30,083 nt of DNA from Photorhabdus cinerea (GTDB taxonomy: Bacteria; Pseudomonadota; Gammaproteobacteria; Enterobacterales; Enterobacteriaceae). This document shows positions 1 to 9,700 of the stretch, piece after piece. A program made the translations under genes and the position numbers. How positions within the stretch are numbered: the stretch's first letter is position 1; each line of letters opens with the position of its first letter. The notes beneath the pieces were generated by a model, which was given only the letters and a program-made list of their open reading frames with translations, was not told where the DNA came from and did no database searches. The DNA lies in NCBI RefSeq assembly GCF_011189575.1, contig NZ_PUJW01000031.1, forward strand, positions 1 to 30,083, written 5' to 3'.

Positions 1-164
1 AAGAGACTGAATCGTAACGCGGTGAGTTGGCAACGACACGACGGCAGAGACGGGCGACGAGTGCGGCGTCCCGTTCGCCCCGGTCCGGTATTGGCAATCT
101 CCGCCACCACCATCCACATCTGGCGGGCCTGATTAAAGATAATACGATACAACTGCTTGTTCAT
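1..164 (-). CDS. Two-partner secretion exoprotein TpsA (hemolysin/hemagglutinin-like), N-terminal fragment
   Basis: The reading frame starts at ATG 164 and is open to the window edge (54 codons), so only the N-terminus is seen. It begins MNKQLYRIIFNQARQMWMVV, a clear extended signal peptide region (ESPR), the hallmark of very large TpsA exoproteins and some autotransporters. A basic stretch follows; the hydrophobic signal core and the secretion (TPS) domain lie outside the window. A GGAG Shine-Dalgarno sits about 10 nt before the ATG. The gene starts 49 bp after the TpsB stop on the same strand, the usual tpsB-tpsA operon order, so it should be the substrate of that transporter: Sec export, then secretion across the outer membrane. 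Whether it is a hemolysin, adhesin or contact-dependent toxin cannot be told from this fragment. Confidence 0.85.
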   Translation of the reverse strand, partial: MNKQLYRIIFNQARQMWMVVAEIANTGPGRTGRRTRRPSLPSCRCQLTALRFSL

Positions 165-213
165 GACTTTTGCTCCACTCATACGCTACACGCTGGCAGC
201 CTGGTTATTCTGA

Positions 214-1878
214 TTAGTACTGCCAATACAGGTTGAATCCGGCGGTGACCGGTGAGGTTTGGAAACCGGCGGGTTTGGACAGCGGGACACCGACAAACAG
301 GTCATAGCTCAAGCGCTTAAGACTGCCTCGCCAACCCAGTGCACTGCCCGCCAGGTGTTTGCCGAGCAGGGCTTCACTGCCCGGGCCGCCCACTTCGCCG
401 TAATCGAGCGCCAGATACAGTGATTGCCCGTGCAGAGGGGTATGCCAGTCCAGCTCGTTGCGGCTGTACCAGCCCCGGTCAGCCGATAAGGTCAGCTCGC
501 CGTCAAAGCCGCGGACTGTCCAGCGTCCGCCAATGGAAAATTGGTCTTGGGGTGTCAGCGGGGTGGTACTTATCTGACGTAAGTATTGGGTTTGATAAGA
601 AAAAGGTTGGGAAAATAATCGCAGGGGGCCGGATAGAGTGGCGGAAAACTGGGTGATTTTTGATAAAGCGGTCCCGGTATGCTGGGACTCTTCCGGGGCC
701 GGTTGGGCACCAAACCAGCGCATCCCCTGCTGGTAAGTCACGCCAGTATCCAGTGTTGCACTGCCGATGTCATAACGATGGGACAGGCCCAGCTTCCAGC
801 CCGCGGTTTCCCGATGCTGAACCTCAATTTCGGTGTCATCAATAAAATTGCGGGCGGTGCGACGATAGATTTCGCTGTTAAGCGTGGTTTTCTGGTGGTC
901 GTTACGGTACAAAACCCGGCTGAGCTGGACTGACAGATTGTGGCTTTTGCCCCGGTATCGGATAGGCTGATTTAGCCCGGCTATCGTCTGGTGATAATCG
1001 TAATGACTGGCGGTCATTCCCGCCATCCAATAGCCGAAGGGCAGTGAGTAATGCAGGGTGTCATTTTGGCTGCCTTGACCGGCAGCGGTGTGAATATCGC
1101 GCCCGGCAGAGAGATAGAACAAATCACTTAACGCCAGCGGATTATCCAGATAGAAGGTGAATCCGCCCTGATAGCGACCCGTGCTTTTCGTGCCTGAATC
1201 ATCCCAATAGGAGGCTAATCGCCAGTGCCGGGTCTGACGCCAGTCCAGCACAATATCGCTCTCGCCCGGTTGCTCATCCGGCTCAATGCGCATATTGGCC
1301 TGAACTGTCGGCACGCGTTGCAGGTTTTCTAGTCCCTGCTCAATATCCCGTAAATCCAACAGGTTGCCTTCACGGGCGGGGAACGGGGTTATCCGTTGGA
1401 TATAGTGTCCGCTGTTCGGGGTGTAACGGATGTGCCGGATTTTGCCCGGTATCACGACCAGTTTTAAGGTCCCGGTATTCAGGTCCTGAGTGGGGGCCAG
1501 TATTCGGCTGGTGACATAGCCGGAATCGATGAGCCGGTTTTGTAGCCGGTTCATCAGTTGGTTAATGCCCTGAGTACCGAGGCAATGGTGTTCGCCCTGG
1601 AGAGCCAGCCGCGTCAGGGGCAGCCAGTGCGGGAAATTCTCCGTGCCTGTCAGGATAACGCGGGTCAGGGGAAAGCAACGGGCTTCCGTCGGAAAGGCGG
1701 CGGGTACGGTTTTTTCCGGTACAGACAAGCTAACATCTGCGGGCGGTGGAGCCAATTGGGCTTCCAGCGCTTTCTGACGTTCTTGTTGATGAATGAGTTG
1801 TTGATCTGAGATGTCTGCGGCCTGACTGCCTGAAACTACACTACAAAATACCGCCAACACCAAAATACTGCTTTTCAT
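214..1878 (-). CDS. Two-partner secretion outer-membrane transporter TpsB (ShlB/HecB/FhaC family)
   Basis: Outer-membrane pore that recognises and secretes the TpsA partner encoded just downstream. The 554-residue length matches ShlB-type transporters. Residues 1 to about 20 (MKSSILVLAVFCSVVSGSQA) are a Sec signal peptide. A Gln/Glu-rich, Pro-rich linker follows, then two POTRA-like domains, the first with a conserved Cys pair (CFPLTRV ... HHCLG). The C-terminal two thirds is a 16-strand-type beta barrel that carries the loop-6 VRGF motif near its end and finishes on an aromatic residue (NLYWQY). The ATG at 1878 is preferred over an in-frame GTG at 1893: it gives a clean signal peptide and has a GGGAAG Shine-Dalgarno 6-7 nt upstream. 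A CRP-type operator lies about 270 bp upstream. The family is certain; the identity of the cargo is not. Confidence 0.93.
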   Translation of the reverse strand: MKSSILVLAVFCSVVSGSQAADISDQQLIHQQERQKALEAQLAPPPADVSLSVPEKTVPAAFPTEARCFPLTRVILTGTENFPHWLPLTRLALQGEHHCLGTQGINQLMNRLQNRLIDSGYVTSRILAPTQDLNTGTLKLVVIPGKIRHIRYTPNSGHYIQRITPFPAREGNLLDLRDIEQGLENLQRVPTVQANMRIEPDEQPGESDIVLDWRQTRHWRLASYWDDSGTKSTGRYQGGFTFYLDNPLALSDLFYLSAGRDIHTAAGQGSQNDTLHYSLPFGYWMAGMTASHYDYHQTIAGLNQPIRYRGKSHNLSVQLSRVLYRNDHQKTTLNSEIYRRTARNFIDDTEIEVQHRETAGWKLGLSHRYDIGSATLDTGVTYQQGMRWFGAQPAPEESQHTGTALSKITQFSATLSGPLRLFSQPFSYQTQYLRQISTTPLTPQDQFSIGGRWTVRGFDGELTLSADRGWYSRNELDWHTPLHGQSLYLALDYGEVGGPGSEALLGKHLAGSALGWRGSLKRLSYDLFVGVPLSKPAGFQTSPVTAGFNLYWQY

Positions 1879-2135
1879 TGTATTTCTTCCCACAATTTCG
1901 AAGCGGTATTAACCCTAAATTTAACTTAGTGATCAATGTTTGTGGTTTATTATCACTCATGGCAACTAAAAGAGAGGGTTTGGTTAAGATAGCAGTAAAA
2001 ACAATGAGTTATATTTTAGGGCGAAAAACAGACCAATGTTATTATCATGTTACAAAATATATAAAAAATAGATTAATATTAATCATTTAATAATCAATGG
2101 TAATAATTTCAAATTAATTTTACTTTTTTGTTTTA

Positions 2136-2157
2136 TTTTGTGATACAAATCACAAAA
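2136..2157. promoter_or_regulatory. Probable CRP (cAMP receptor protein) binding site
   Basis: Positions 2139-2154 read TGTGA-N6-TCACA, an exact match to the CRP core consensus, and the flanks extend the palindrome to 10-bp arms (ATTTTGTGAT / ATCACAAAAT, 2135-2158). It lies about 270 bp upstream of the tpsB start and about 1.6 kb upstream of NRPS1, so tpsB-tpsA is the more likely target. This would link secretion of the exoprotein to carbon status. The promoter itself was not located. Confidence 0.6.
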
Positions 2158-2419
2158 TTAGATCTCATTTCAGGAAAAAGTGACTTGCAAAAAGATGATT
2201 TTTGCTATTGGCATGAACAGGTAAAACCATTTACCCATGTCTGCCGATGTTGAGGCTACACTACGCCGATCCCGTTGTTCTGATGGCTTAAACGTTTTGT
2301 GATGCACATTACTTCTGTTGGACGGTGGATGAATTGGTGAAAAAAACTAAATTTCATCTGCTATTTTTACCGGTTTATTCACCTGAGGCCATTACCCGAA
2401 ATCATACGTTGCCACTATT

Positions 2420-2451
2420 ACGTAGCAATTATTGGACGTAGCAATTATTGG
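2420..2451. repeat. 16-bp perfect tandem duplication
   Basis: The 16-mer ACGTAGCAATTATTGG occurs twice with no spacer (2420-2435 and 2436-2451) in non-coding DNA about 100 bp left of the ERIC element. It looks like a local slippage or insertion scar. No function is apparent. Confidence 0.85.
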
Positions 2452-2551
2452 AAAAAATGAATCAATTTATATCCGCCGTTTCACCCTTCTCAGGGAGACA
2501 AATGAACAGTAAAAGTGTAGTGGTATTATACAAAGTGGTAGATTCACATAA

Positions 2552-2678
2552 TATACCCGTTATCTTTCAAGTTGCCTCTTTGTTGGCTGCACTCGCTCAC
2601 CCCGGTCACATAGTTATCTATGCTCCCGGGGATTCGCTCCCTTGCCGTCGCGATCCTTCTTGAAATCCATTGGGTATA
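2552..2678. repeat. ERIC element (enterobacterial repetitive intergenic consensus, IRU)
   Basis: The element is exactly 127 bp, the canonical ERIC length, with terminal inverted TATACCC / GGGTATA ends. The central palindrome has CTCACCCCGGTCAC and CCCGGGGATTC segments flanking ATAGTTATCTAT, which is the conserved ERIC core. ERICs are non-autonomous palindromic repeats found between genes in Enterobacterales and are frequent in Photorhabdus, Xenorhabdus and Yersinia. This one lies in the tpsB-NRPS1 spacer. A transcript through it would form a long hairpin. Confidence 0.92.
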
Positions 2679-3539
2679 AGTGCAATATCGTTAATCCGGA
2701 AGTAAATATATTCGTATTCTTTTAAATAATTCATTCGGTGTTTTCCCACCCCGTATTTTTTAATTTTGCCTCTTTTTTCATAGCGACCATCGTGTTTACG
2801 ATAGGGTTTTCTGGTAATTCGGAGATGTTGCCATAAATCACATTGTTTTATTATGGCATAATTAAGTTGTTTTAGTTTAAAATTGTCTTTTTATGGTATT
2901 GAATATAATTGTGATTATATTCTTTCATGATCTAATTATTACAGTGTGATATTTTATCAAGTTTTTTAATTTATACTTTCCTGTTTGTGATATTTACGTT
3001 GGTGGCATATTTTTACCATTGAAAAATAATATATTATGAATTATTTTAATCTGATGGTATATTTTACGTAATTGAGCTTATTAATGTTGAATAAGTTGCA
3101 TTTGAAGTTGGGATACCTGTTCATTATCAGAGTGGAAGGGATACTTTACAGGTGATTATCAGGGTAATATTTTGGTAATTCAAGATGAATTATTTTTTTA
3201 AATGTTTAATGTCTTTTGGAAATAATTTTAATTTGATATTAGTAGAAAGTGGATAAATTATAACAATGATTTGATGTTTATGTATAATCAATGCAATTAA
3301 ATAAGTTTCCAAAATAGTGCTGCATCTTATGTCACTTATAATTCTATGTATAACAATGGGTTGAAGAAGTCCATGTGTGGTAGAATTATGAAGCGTTATT
3401 TAACGATTCCATGTTTATTATGGAATTCAGTGTCAGATAATAGAAACAGCAGAAAATTAAAGGCGTTTATCCGAAAAGCAGGAATAGAAAAGAATGTCTT
3501 ATTTTAGGTCATAAGATGAATCGTTTATTCCGTTATCGA

Positions 3540-3731
3540 GGAAATTAGCATCGAAAAATTACTCATTGGTTGTTATTAACCGGGCTATGGCATCCAGTAT
3601 CTGAGTATCTTGAATTAATGTCAGACGTGTCCGTTTTTATTTCTTGGGGGCAAGAAGTAAGAGAAAAACATTGATGATAACTGTCAGCAATGACAGTTAT
3701 CAAATTTCTAACAGATTCGTTGAGGTAATAA
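3540..3731 (+). repeat. NRPS1 leader, copy 1 of a duplicated 5' region
   Basis: This segment is recognisably related to 21165-21354, upstream of NRPS2. Shared blocks are GGGCTAT(G/T)GCAT, AGTATCTTGA(A/T)TAATG, AAGTAAGA and, next to the start codons, AGATTCGTTGAGGT with the Shine-Dalgarno GAGG (3722-3725, 6 nt before ATG 3732). Weaker similarity reaches back to TTATGGAATTCAGTGTCAGA near 3419, matching about 21030. The shared leader suggests common ancestry and perhaps shared regulation of the two synthetases. Confidence 0.7.
3675..3702. promoter_or_regulatory. Perfect 12-bp inverted repeat with GCAA loop in the NRPS1 leader
   Basis: Arms TGATAACTGTCA and TGACAGTTATCA flank a GCAA tetraloop with no mismatch. 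It ends 29 nt before the NRPS1 start codon and 19 nt before its Shine-Dalgarno. It could be a repressor operator (28-bp dyad) or an mRNA hairpin closed by a GNRA-type loop. No T-run follows, so it is not an intrinsic terminator. The matching part of the NRPS2 leader lacks the dyad. Confidence 0.65.
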
Positions 3732-6700
3732 ATGAAAGATAGCATTACTGAAGCAGGAAATACTCTTCAGACTCAGACGTCAGAAAATATAATCAACGTA
3801 AATAATACTTCACAACAAATTCAGAACGTAAAGAATATTCCCCAGGTGTTTACATCTAGTGAATTATTTTGGTGTGATCGCCTTGCCTCTTTGCAACGCT
3901 TCCAGTTACCTTTCGAAATCACCGGGAAACAGACAGAATCCAGATGGGTAATGAGTCCTTGGCAACCTCCGTTGTCAAAAAATGGTGAAGAGGACTCATT
4001 GCGGACACTATTGCAGGCATTCGTTATCTATCTTGCACGTTTGACTCATCAGACCGAATTCCAAATCGGTTGGTGCGTGGAAGTAAACGATAACCCGGCA
4101 GATTTGGTGCCGGTGGTACCCATGGCCATTGAAGTGGCGTTTGATGATCCCTGGAGTGTGATAGCTGACCAGATTGATGATGAGCTTGATCGGTTGATTC
4201 AGCACCATACATTTAGCCGAGATCTCTTCTCCCGCTCTTCTTTATTGCGAGCTATCCCGGCATTAACAAGCAGCCAGCCGTGGCAGATCGCTGTCTCTGT
4301 GATACAGGATGACAAGCAGTATGATCAAGAGGTACCTGGCGAATTGCTGACCCTTCAGATTAATGCGCAGGGTAGTTTTCGTTGGATCTACGATAAGAAC
4401 CGTCTGAGTGGGGAAGTGGTTCAGCGGATGAGCCAACACTTACAGGTGTTGGCATTGTCGAAAAGGGCAGGTGATGAAATCCCCGTCGGGCAGCTTAATT
4501 TATTGCCTGAGGCTGAACGGACATTGTTGCTAGAAACCTGGAATCCCACTGAAACTCCCTATCCTGACCCGTTATGTATTCATCAGTTATTTGAGCAACA
4601 AGCGGAACAAGCCCCGGAAGCCACGGCGCTGGTGTATCAAGAGCAGACGTTTAGCTATGCTGAACTGAATATCCGTGCTAACCGCCTGGCCCATCAACTG
4701 ATTACGTTGGGGGTAGTGCCGGACCAGCGGGTGGCAATTTGTGTAGCTCGTTCCCCGGCAATGGTGGTGGCGTTGCTGGCGGTGCTGAAAGCGGGTGGGG
4801 CTTATGTGCCGCTGGACTCAACCTATCCGGGAGAACGGCTGGCATATATCTTGAATGATGCGGCTCCGTCAGTGGTCTTGGCTGATGCGACCGGGAAGGC
4901 GGCACTGGGCGAACAGGCGCTAGCGGGGCTGGCGGTACTTGACCCAAATACTCTACCTGACCAGCCGGATAGTAATCCATTAGTGACTAAGCTGACGCCC
5001 CAACATCTGGCGTATGTGATTTACACTTCCGGCTCCACCGGGCAGCCGAAAGGGGTAATGGTAGAGCATCAGGCTATTTATCAACGTTATCTGGGTTTTA
5101 ATGACACCTATGCCGTTACGGCGCAAGACCGGGTATTGCAATTTGTCGCGTTTGCGTTTGATGTTTCAGTGGAAGATTTCTTCTCGTCATTATGCAACGG
5201 GGCCACGTTGGTCATGCGTGATGATAGCTGGCTGGCTTCTATACCGGAATTTATTGCCTTAACCCGACAATATCGTATTACAGTGATGTCGTTGCCGACT
5301 TTATTCTGGTCTGAATTGGCAGCCAGAGGCACTGGATTACCGCTGCCAGATTGTCTCAGGCTCATCATCATTGGGGGTGAGACGGTAAAACAGCACGCTG
5401 TTCAGGATTGGTTTGCTCAGGAGGGCCATCGGCCCCGGCTATTGAATGGTTATGGTCCGACGGAAAATACCGTGACAGTGACCTATAAGGATGTGTTATC
5501 ACCGGCGGATTCGCGTTCTATTGGCCGACCTGCTAAAAATGCTCGCATCTACCTGCTGGACAGAGACGGGCAACCGGTGCCATTAGGCTGCACTGGCGAA
5601 ATGTATATTGGTGGCGTGGGGGTGGCACGAGGTTATCTGAACCGACCTGCCTTAAGCGCGGAACGTTTTATGCTAGACCCCTTTAGCCCGGTATCCGGTG
5701 CGCGGATGTATCGTACCGGGGATTTGGCCCGCTACTTGCCGGGCGGTGACTTGGAATTCCTGGGCCGTAACGACGAGCAGGTTAAAATCCGTGGCTTCCG
5801 GGTTGAGCTGGGGGAAATTGAAACCCAGCTGGTGGAATATCCGGCGGTACAAGAGGCGGTGGTGCTGGCACTGGATGACGGGCAGAGCAAACGGTTAGTT
5901 GCCTATGTGGCGGTGGAAGCACATGAGCATGAGGGGTTGGCTGCTCGTTTGCGTGAACACCTGAGTACCCGGTTGCCGGATTATATGGTACCGGCGGCCT
6001 TTGTGCGTCTGGATAGCTTCCCGCAGACCCCGAATGGCAAGTTGGATCGCCGGGCATTACCGGCGCCAGGAGAGGAAGATTTTGCCCGTCAGATTTATGC
6101 CGCCCCGCAAGGCGAGGCTGAGATTATTCTGGCAGCCCTTTGGCGTGAGTTGCTGGGGATTGGGCAGATTAGCCGACATGACAGCTTTTTTGCACTGGGG
6201 GGGCACTCATTGCTTGGCGTGCAGATGATTGAACGCCTGAGTCACCGGGGATTGACACTGACGGCGCGTGATCTGTTCCAGTCGCCGGTGCTGTCTGAAC
6301 TGGCCCAAGCGTTGGGACAGCACCGGGCTGTGATAGTACCACCTAACGTCATCACCCCGGCAACCACGGCGCTGACGCCGACGATGTTGCCACTGATTGA
6401 TCTGACCCAGCCTGAGATTGAGCACATCGTTGAGCAGGTACCGGGAGGGATCGCTAATATTCAGGATATCTATGCCCTGTCGCCGTTGCAGGACGGTATC
6501 CTGTTCCATCATTTGTTGGAAAAAGAAGGCGACCCTTATCTGGTGCTCTATCCGGTAGCCTTTGCTAACCGGTCGCTACTGGACCGTTATCTGGCGGCGG
6601 TGCAACAGGCGGTTGATCGCCATGACATCCTGAGGACGGCTTTTATCTGGCAAGGATTGTCTGTCCCGGCGCAGGTGGTTTTGCGTCGGGCGCGGTTGCC

Positions 6701-9700
6701 AGTGACGGAACTGACGCTGGACCCGGCTGACGGCCCAGTGATTGACCAGTTAACCCGGCGTTTTGATCCGGATCAGCATCGTCTTGACCTGAGTCAGGCA
6801 CCGTTACTGCATTTTGTCATTGCTCAGGAAACCGATGGTCGCTGGTTCTTACTGGAATTGCAACATCATTTGATCGGTGACCATGAAACGATGGAAGTGA
6901 TGCACCGTGAAGTGCAGGCGTATTTTGCTGGGCAGGCAAATTACCTACCTGCGCCGGTCCCTTTCCGTAATCTGGTGGCTGAGGTCCGGCTGGGGGTGAG
7001 TCAGGAAGCCCATACCCGTTTCTTTACTGACATGTTGGCGGATGTGGATGAGTCAACCCTGCCGTTTGGATTAACGGAGGTGCATCGTGATGGATCTCTG
7101 GTGATGGAATCACATCGGATGCTGACAGTCGGGTTGAATGACCGTCTTCGCCGTCAGGCCCGACGTTTGGGTGTTAGTCTGGCGGCCTTGTGTCATCTGG
7201 CTTGGGCGCAAGTGTTGTCGCGTACCAGCGGGCAGGAGAAAGTGGTGTTTGGCACCGTCTTGTTTGGGCGTATGGCGGTGGCGGAAGGGGCTGACAGTAG
7301 TATGGGGTTGTTTATCAATACCCTGCCGTTGCGGCTGGATATCGATGATACTCCGGTACGGGACAGCGTGCGTGCGGTGCATTTACGACTGGCTGGGTTG
7401 CTGGAGCATGAGCATGCTTCACTGGCGTTGACCCAGCGTTGTAGTGGGGTTGTCAATGGTGCGCCACTCTTTAGTGCCCTGTTGAATTATCGACATAATT
7501 ATCAACCGGTGACTTCGGATGAAATGATGGACGGTATCGAATTCTTGGGTGAACAGGAGCGAACCAACTATCCGTTTGTGCTGTCGGTAGAGGATTTTGG
7601 TAAATCTCTGGGGCTGACTGCTCAGGTGGTACAGCCGTTTGAGCCGGACCGGATATGCGGTTATATGCAGCAGGCTTTGGAAAGTCTGGTAGAGATGCTT
7701 GAACAGGCTCCGGAGACGCCGGTACGTGCATTGAATATCTTGCCTGAAGCGGAGCAGAGGTTGTTGCTGGAAACATGGAATGCCACCGAAGCACCGTATC
7801 CTGAACAGTTATGTATTCATCAGTTGTTTGAACAACAGGCAGCGAAAACTCCGGAAGCGACGGTGCTGATAGCGGGAGATAAAACCCTCAGTTACGCAGA
7901 ACTGAATGCCTGTGCTAACCGCCTTGCTCGTCAACTGATCGAACAAGGCGTTTGCCCAGATGAACACATTGTGATCCTGTTGCAACGATCAGTTGAACTG
8001 GTAATAGCCCAGTTGGCGATCCTTAAGATCGGAGCTGTTTACGTGCCGATAGATCCCAGTGTGCCGGATGAGCGGAAAAACTGGTTGATAAATGATTGTT
8101 CAGCGAAGTTGCTGATTACTGATGCGCAATCTGATATTCCGGTCGGTCTCTCTGTTCCGCTGTTTCGTCTCTCTGATGAGAAAAATACGAACGGCGTTGA
8201 AGAGGAGATAAACCTTAATGTACCGCGTTCCAGCACCGGGTCAGCGTATATCATGTATACCTCCGGCTCGACTGGCATGCCAAAAGGGGTCGTCGTACCG
8301 CATCGTGCGGTGGTCCGGCTGGTCATTAATAATGGCTATGCTGCAATCGGAGAGGATGATCGGGTTGCCTTTACGGCTAATCCCGCTTTCGATGCCAGCA
8401 CGTTTGAAGTCTGGGCACCTTTGCTTAACGGTGGTGTTCTGGTGATTGTCAACCATGATACCTTGCTGACACCACAGGAATTAGTACAGGCTTTACTGGC
8501 TCACCGTGTCACTGTCCTGTGGTTGACTATCGGGTTGTTTAACCGGTTGGCGGTGGAGTTGTCTCCGGTTCTTCCTCAGATAAAGATCCTGATTTTCGGG
8601 GGAGATATACCCGATCTACATGTGATTGCTCAGGTTCTGGATAATCGTCCACCACAACAATTATTACAGGCTTATGGTCCAAGTGAGGGAACCACCTTTA
8701 CCACAATGTATCCGATTGAGGCGTTACCACAGGGAGTAACCCGGCTTCCCATTGGTCGGCCAATCGCTAACACGCGTGTTTATCTACTGGATGCTTATGG
8801 TCAACCGATGCCGTTGGGGGCGACCGGAGAGATTTATGTTGGCGGAGACGGGGTTGCTAGTGGTTATCTCAATCGCCCTGAATTGACGGCAGAACGTTTC
8901 TTGGTCGATCCATTTAGTGATCAACCGGATGCGTGCATGTACCGGACTGGGGATTTAGCCCGCTATCTGCCGGATGGCAATCTGGAATTTCTGGGTCGTA
9001 ACGATCAACAGGTTAAAATTCGAGGTTTCCGGATTGAACCGGGAGAAATTGAAGCTCGGCTGACAGAGTATTCAGCGGTGCGTGAGGCGGCTGTTTTGGC
9101 GCTGAGTGACGATCAGGACAAACGGCTGGTTGCTTATGTAGTGGCACCAGAAGATGATGGGTTGGTGAATAATTTGCGTGCTCATCTGAGTGCAATTTTG
9201 CCTGATTATATGGTGCCGTCAGCCTTTGTGCGTCTGGATGCGTTTCCACTAACTCCGAACGGTAAGTTGGATCGTCGTGCGCTACCGGCACCAGATCATG
9301 AAGCTGTTGCCCGTCAGGTTTACGCAGCGCCACAAGGAGAAACGGAAATTGCTCTGGCGGCTATTTGGCGTGAATTGCTGGGAATCGAACAGGTTAGTCG
9401 GCATGACAGCTTTTTTGCCTTGGGCGGCCATTCACTGCTCGCTGTGCGGATGATTGAATGCTTGCGTCATCTGGGGTTGACACTGGCGGCGCGTGATCTG
9501 TTCCAGTCTCCGGTGTTGTCAGAGTTGGCTCAAATGTTGGGGCAGCATCGGGCTGTAATGGTGCCTGCTAATGTTATTACGCCAGCAACCACGGTGTTAA
9601 CACCGGCAATGTTACCGCTGATAGATCTGACTCAGCCAGAGATTGACTGTATCGTTGGACAAGTGCCGGGTGGGATGACCAATATTCAGGATATCTATGC

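Larger units (their letters stand above)
1879..3731. other. AT-rich gene-free spacer between tpsB and NRPS1
   Basis: About 1.85 kb separates the divergently transcribed tpsB and NRPS1. I see no convincing gene. All frames are broken, and the only open stretch of note (2448-2663, 71 codons) ends inside an ERIC repeat. The spacer contains a perfect CRP-type site (2139-2154), a weaker TGTGA half-site (2298-2302), a 16-bp tandem duplication (2420-2451), an ERIC element (2552-2678), a very AT-rich stretch with nothing recognisable (about 2690-3410), and a leader related to that of the second NRPS (about 3415-3731). Its size and composition suggest a junction where accessory blocks were joined. Confidence 0.7.

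Noticed and set aside
1879..1893. GTG at 1893 as the tpsB start
   Set aside because: It adds five residues before a clean signal peptide and would overlap the Shine-Dalgarno that fits ATG 1878.
2448..2663. 71-codon open frame on the plus strand
   Set aside because: Its second half is entirely ERIC element sequence and it has no recognisable domain or good ribosome binding site; it is an accident of the repeat.
3563..3745. Minus-strand 60-codon open frame across the NRPS1 leader
   Set aside because: It overlaps the NRPS1 start, leader and palindrome, and shows no protein family features.
6500..7700. Stand-alone epimerization (E) domains in NRPS1
   Set aside because: Each HHLIGDH-containing domain is directly followed by an A domain with no second condensation domain, has the HHLLxxxGD motif, and follows an LGGHS rather than LGGDS carrier. 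Dual C/E fits better.
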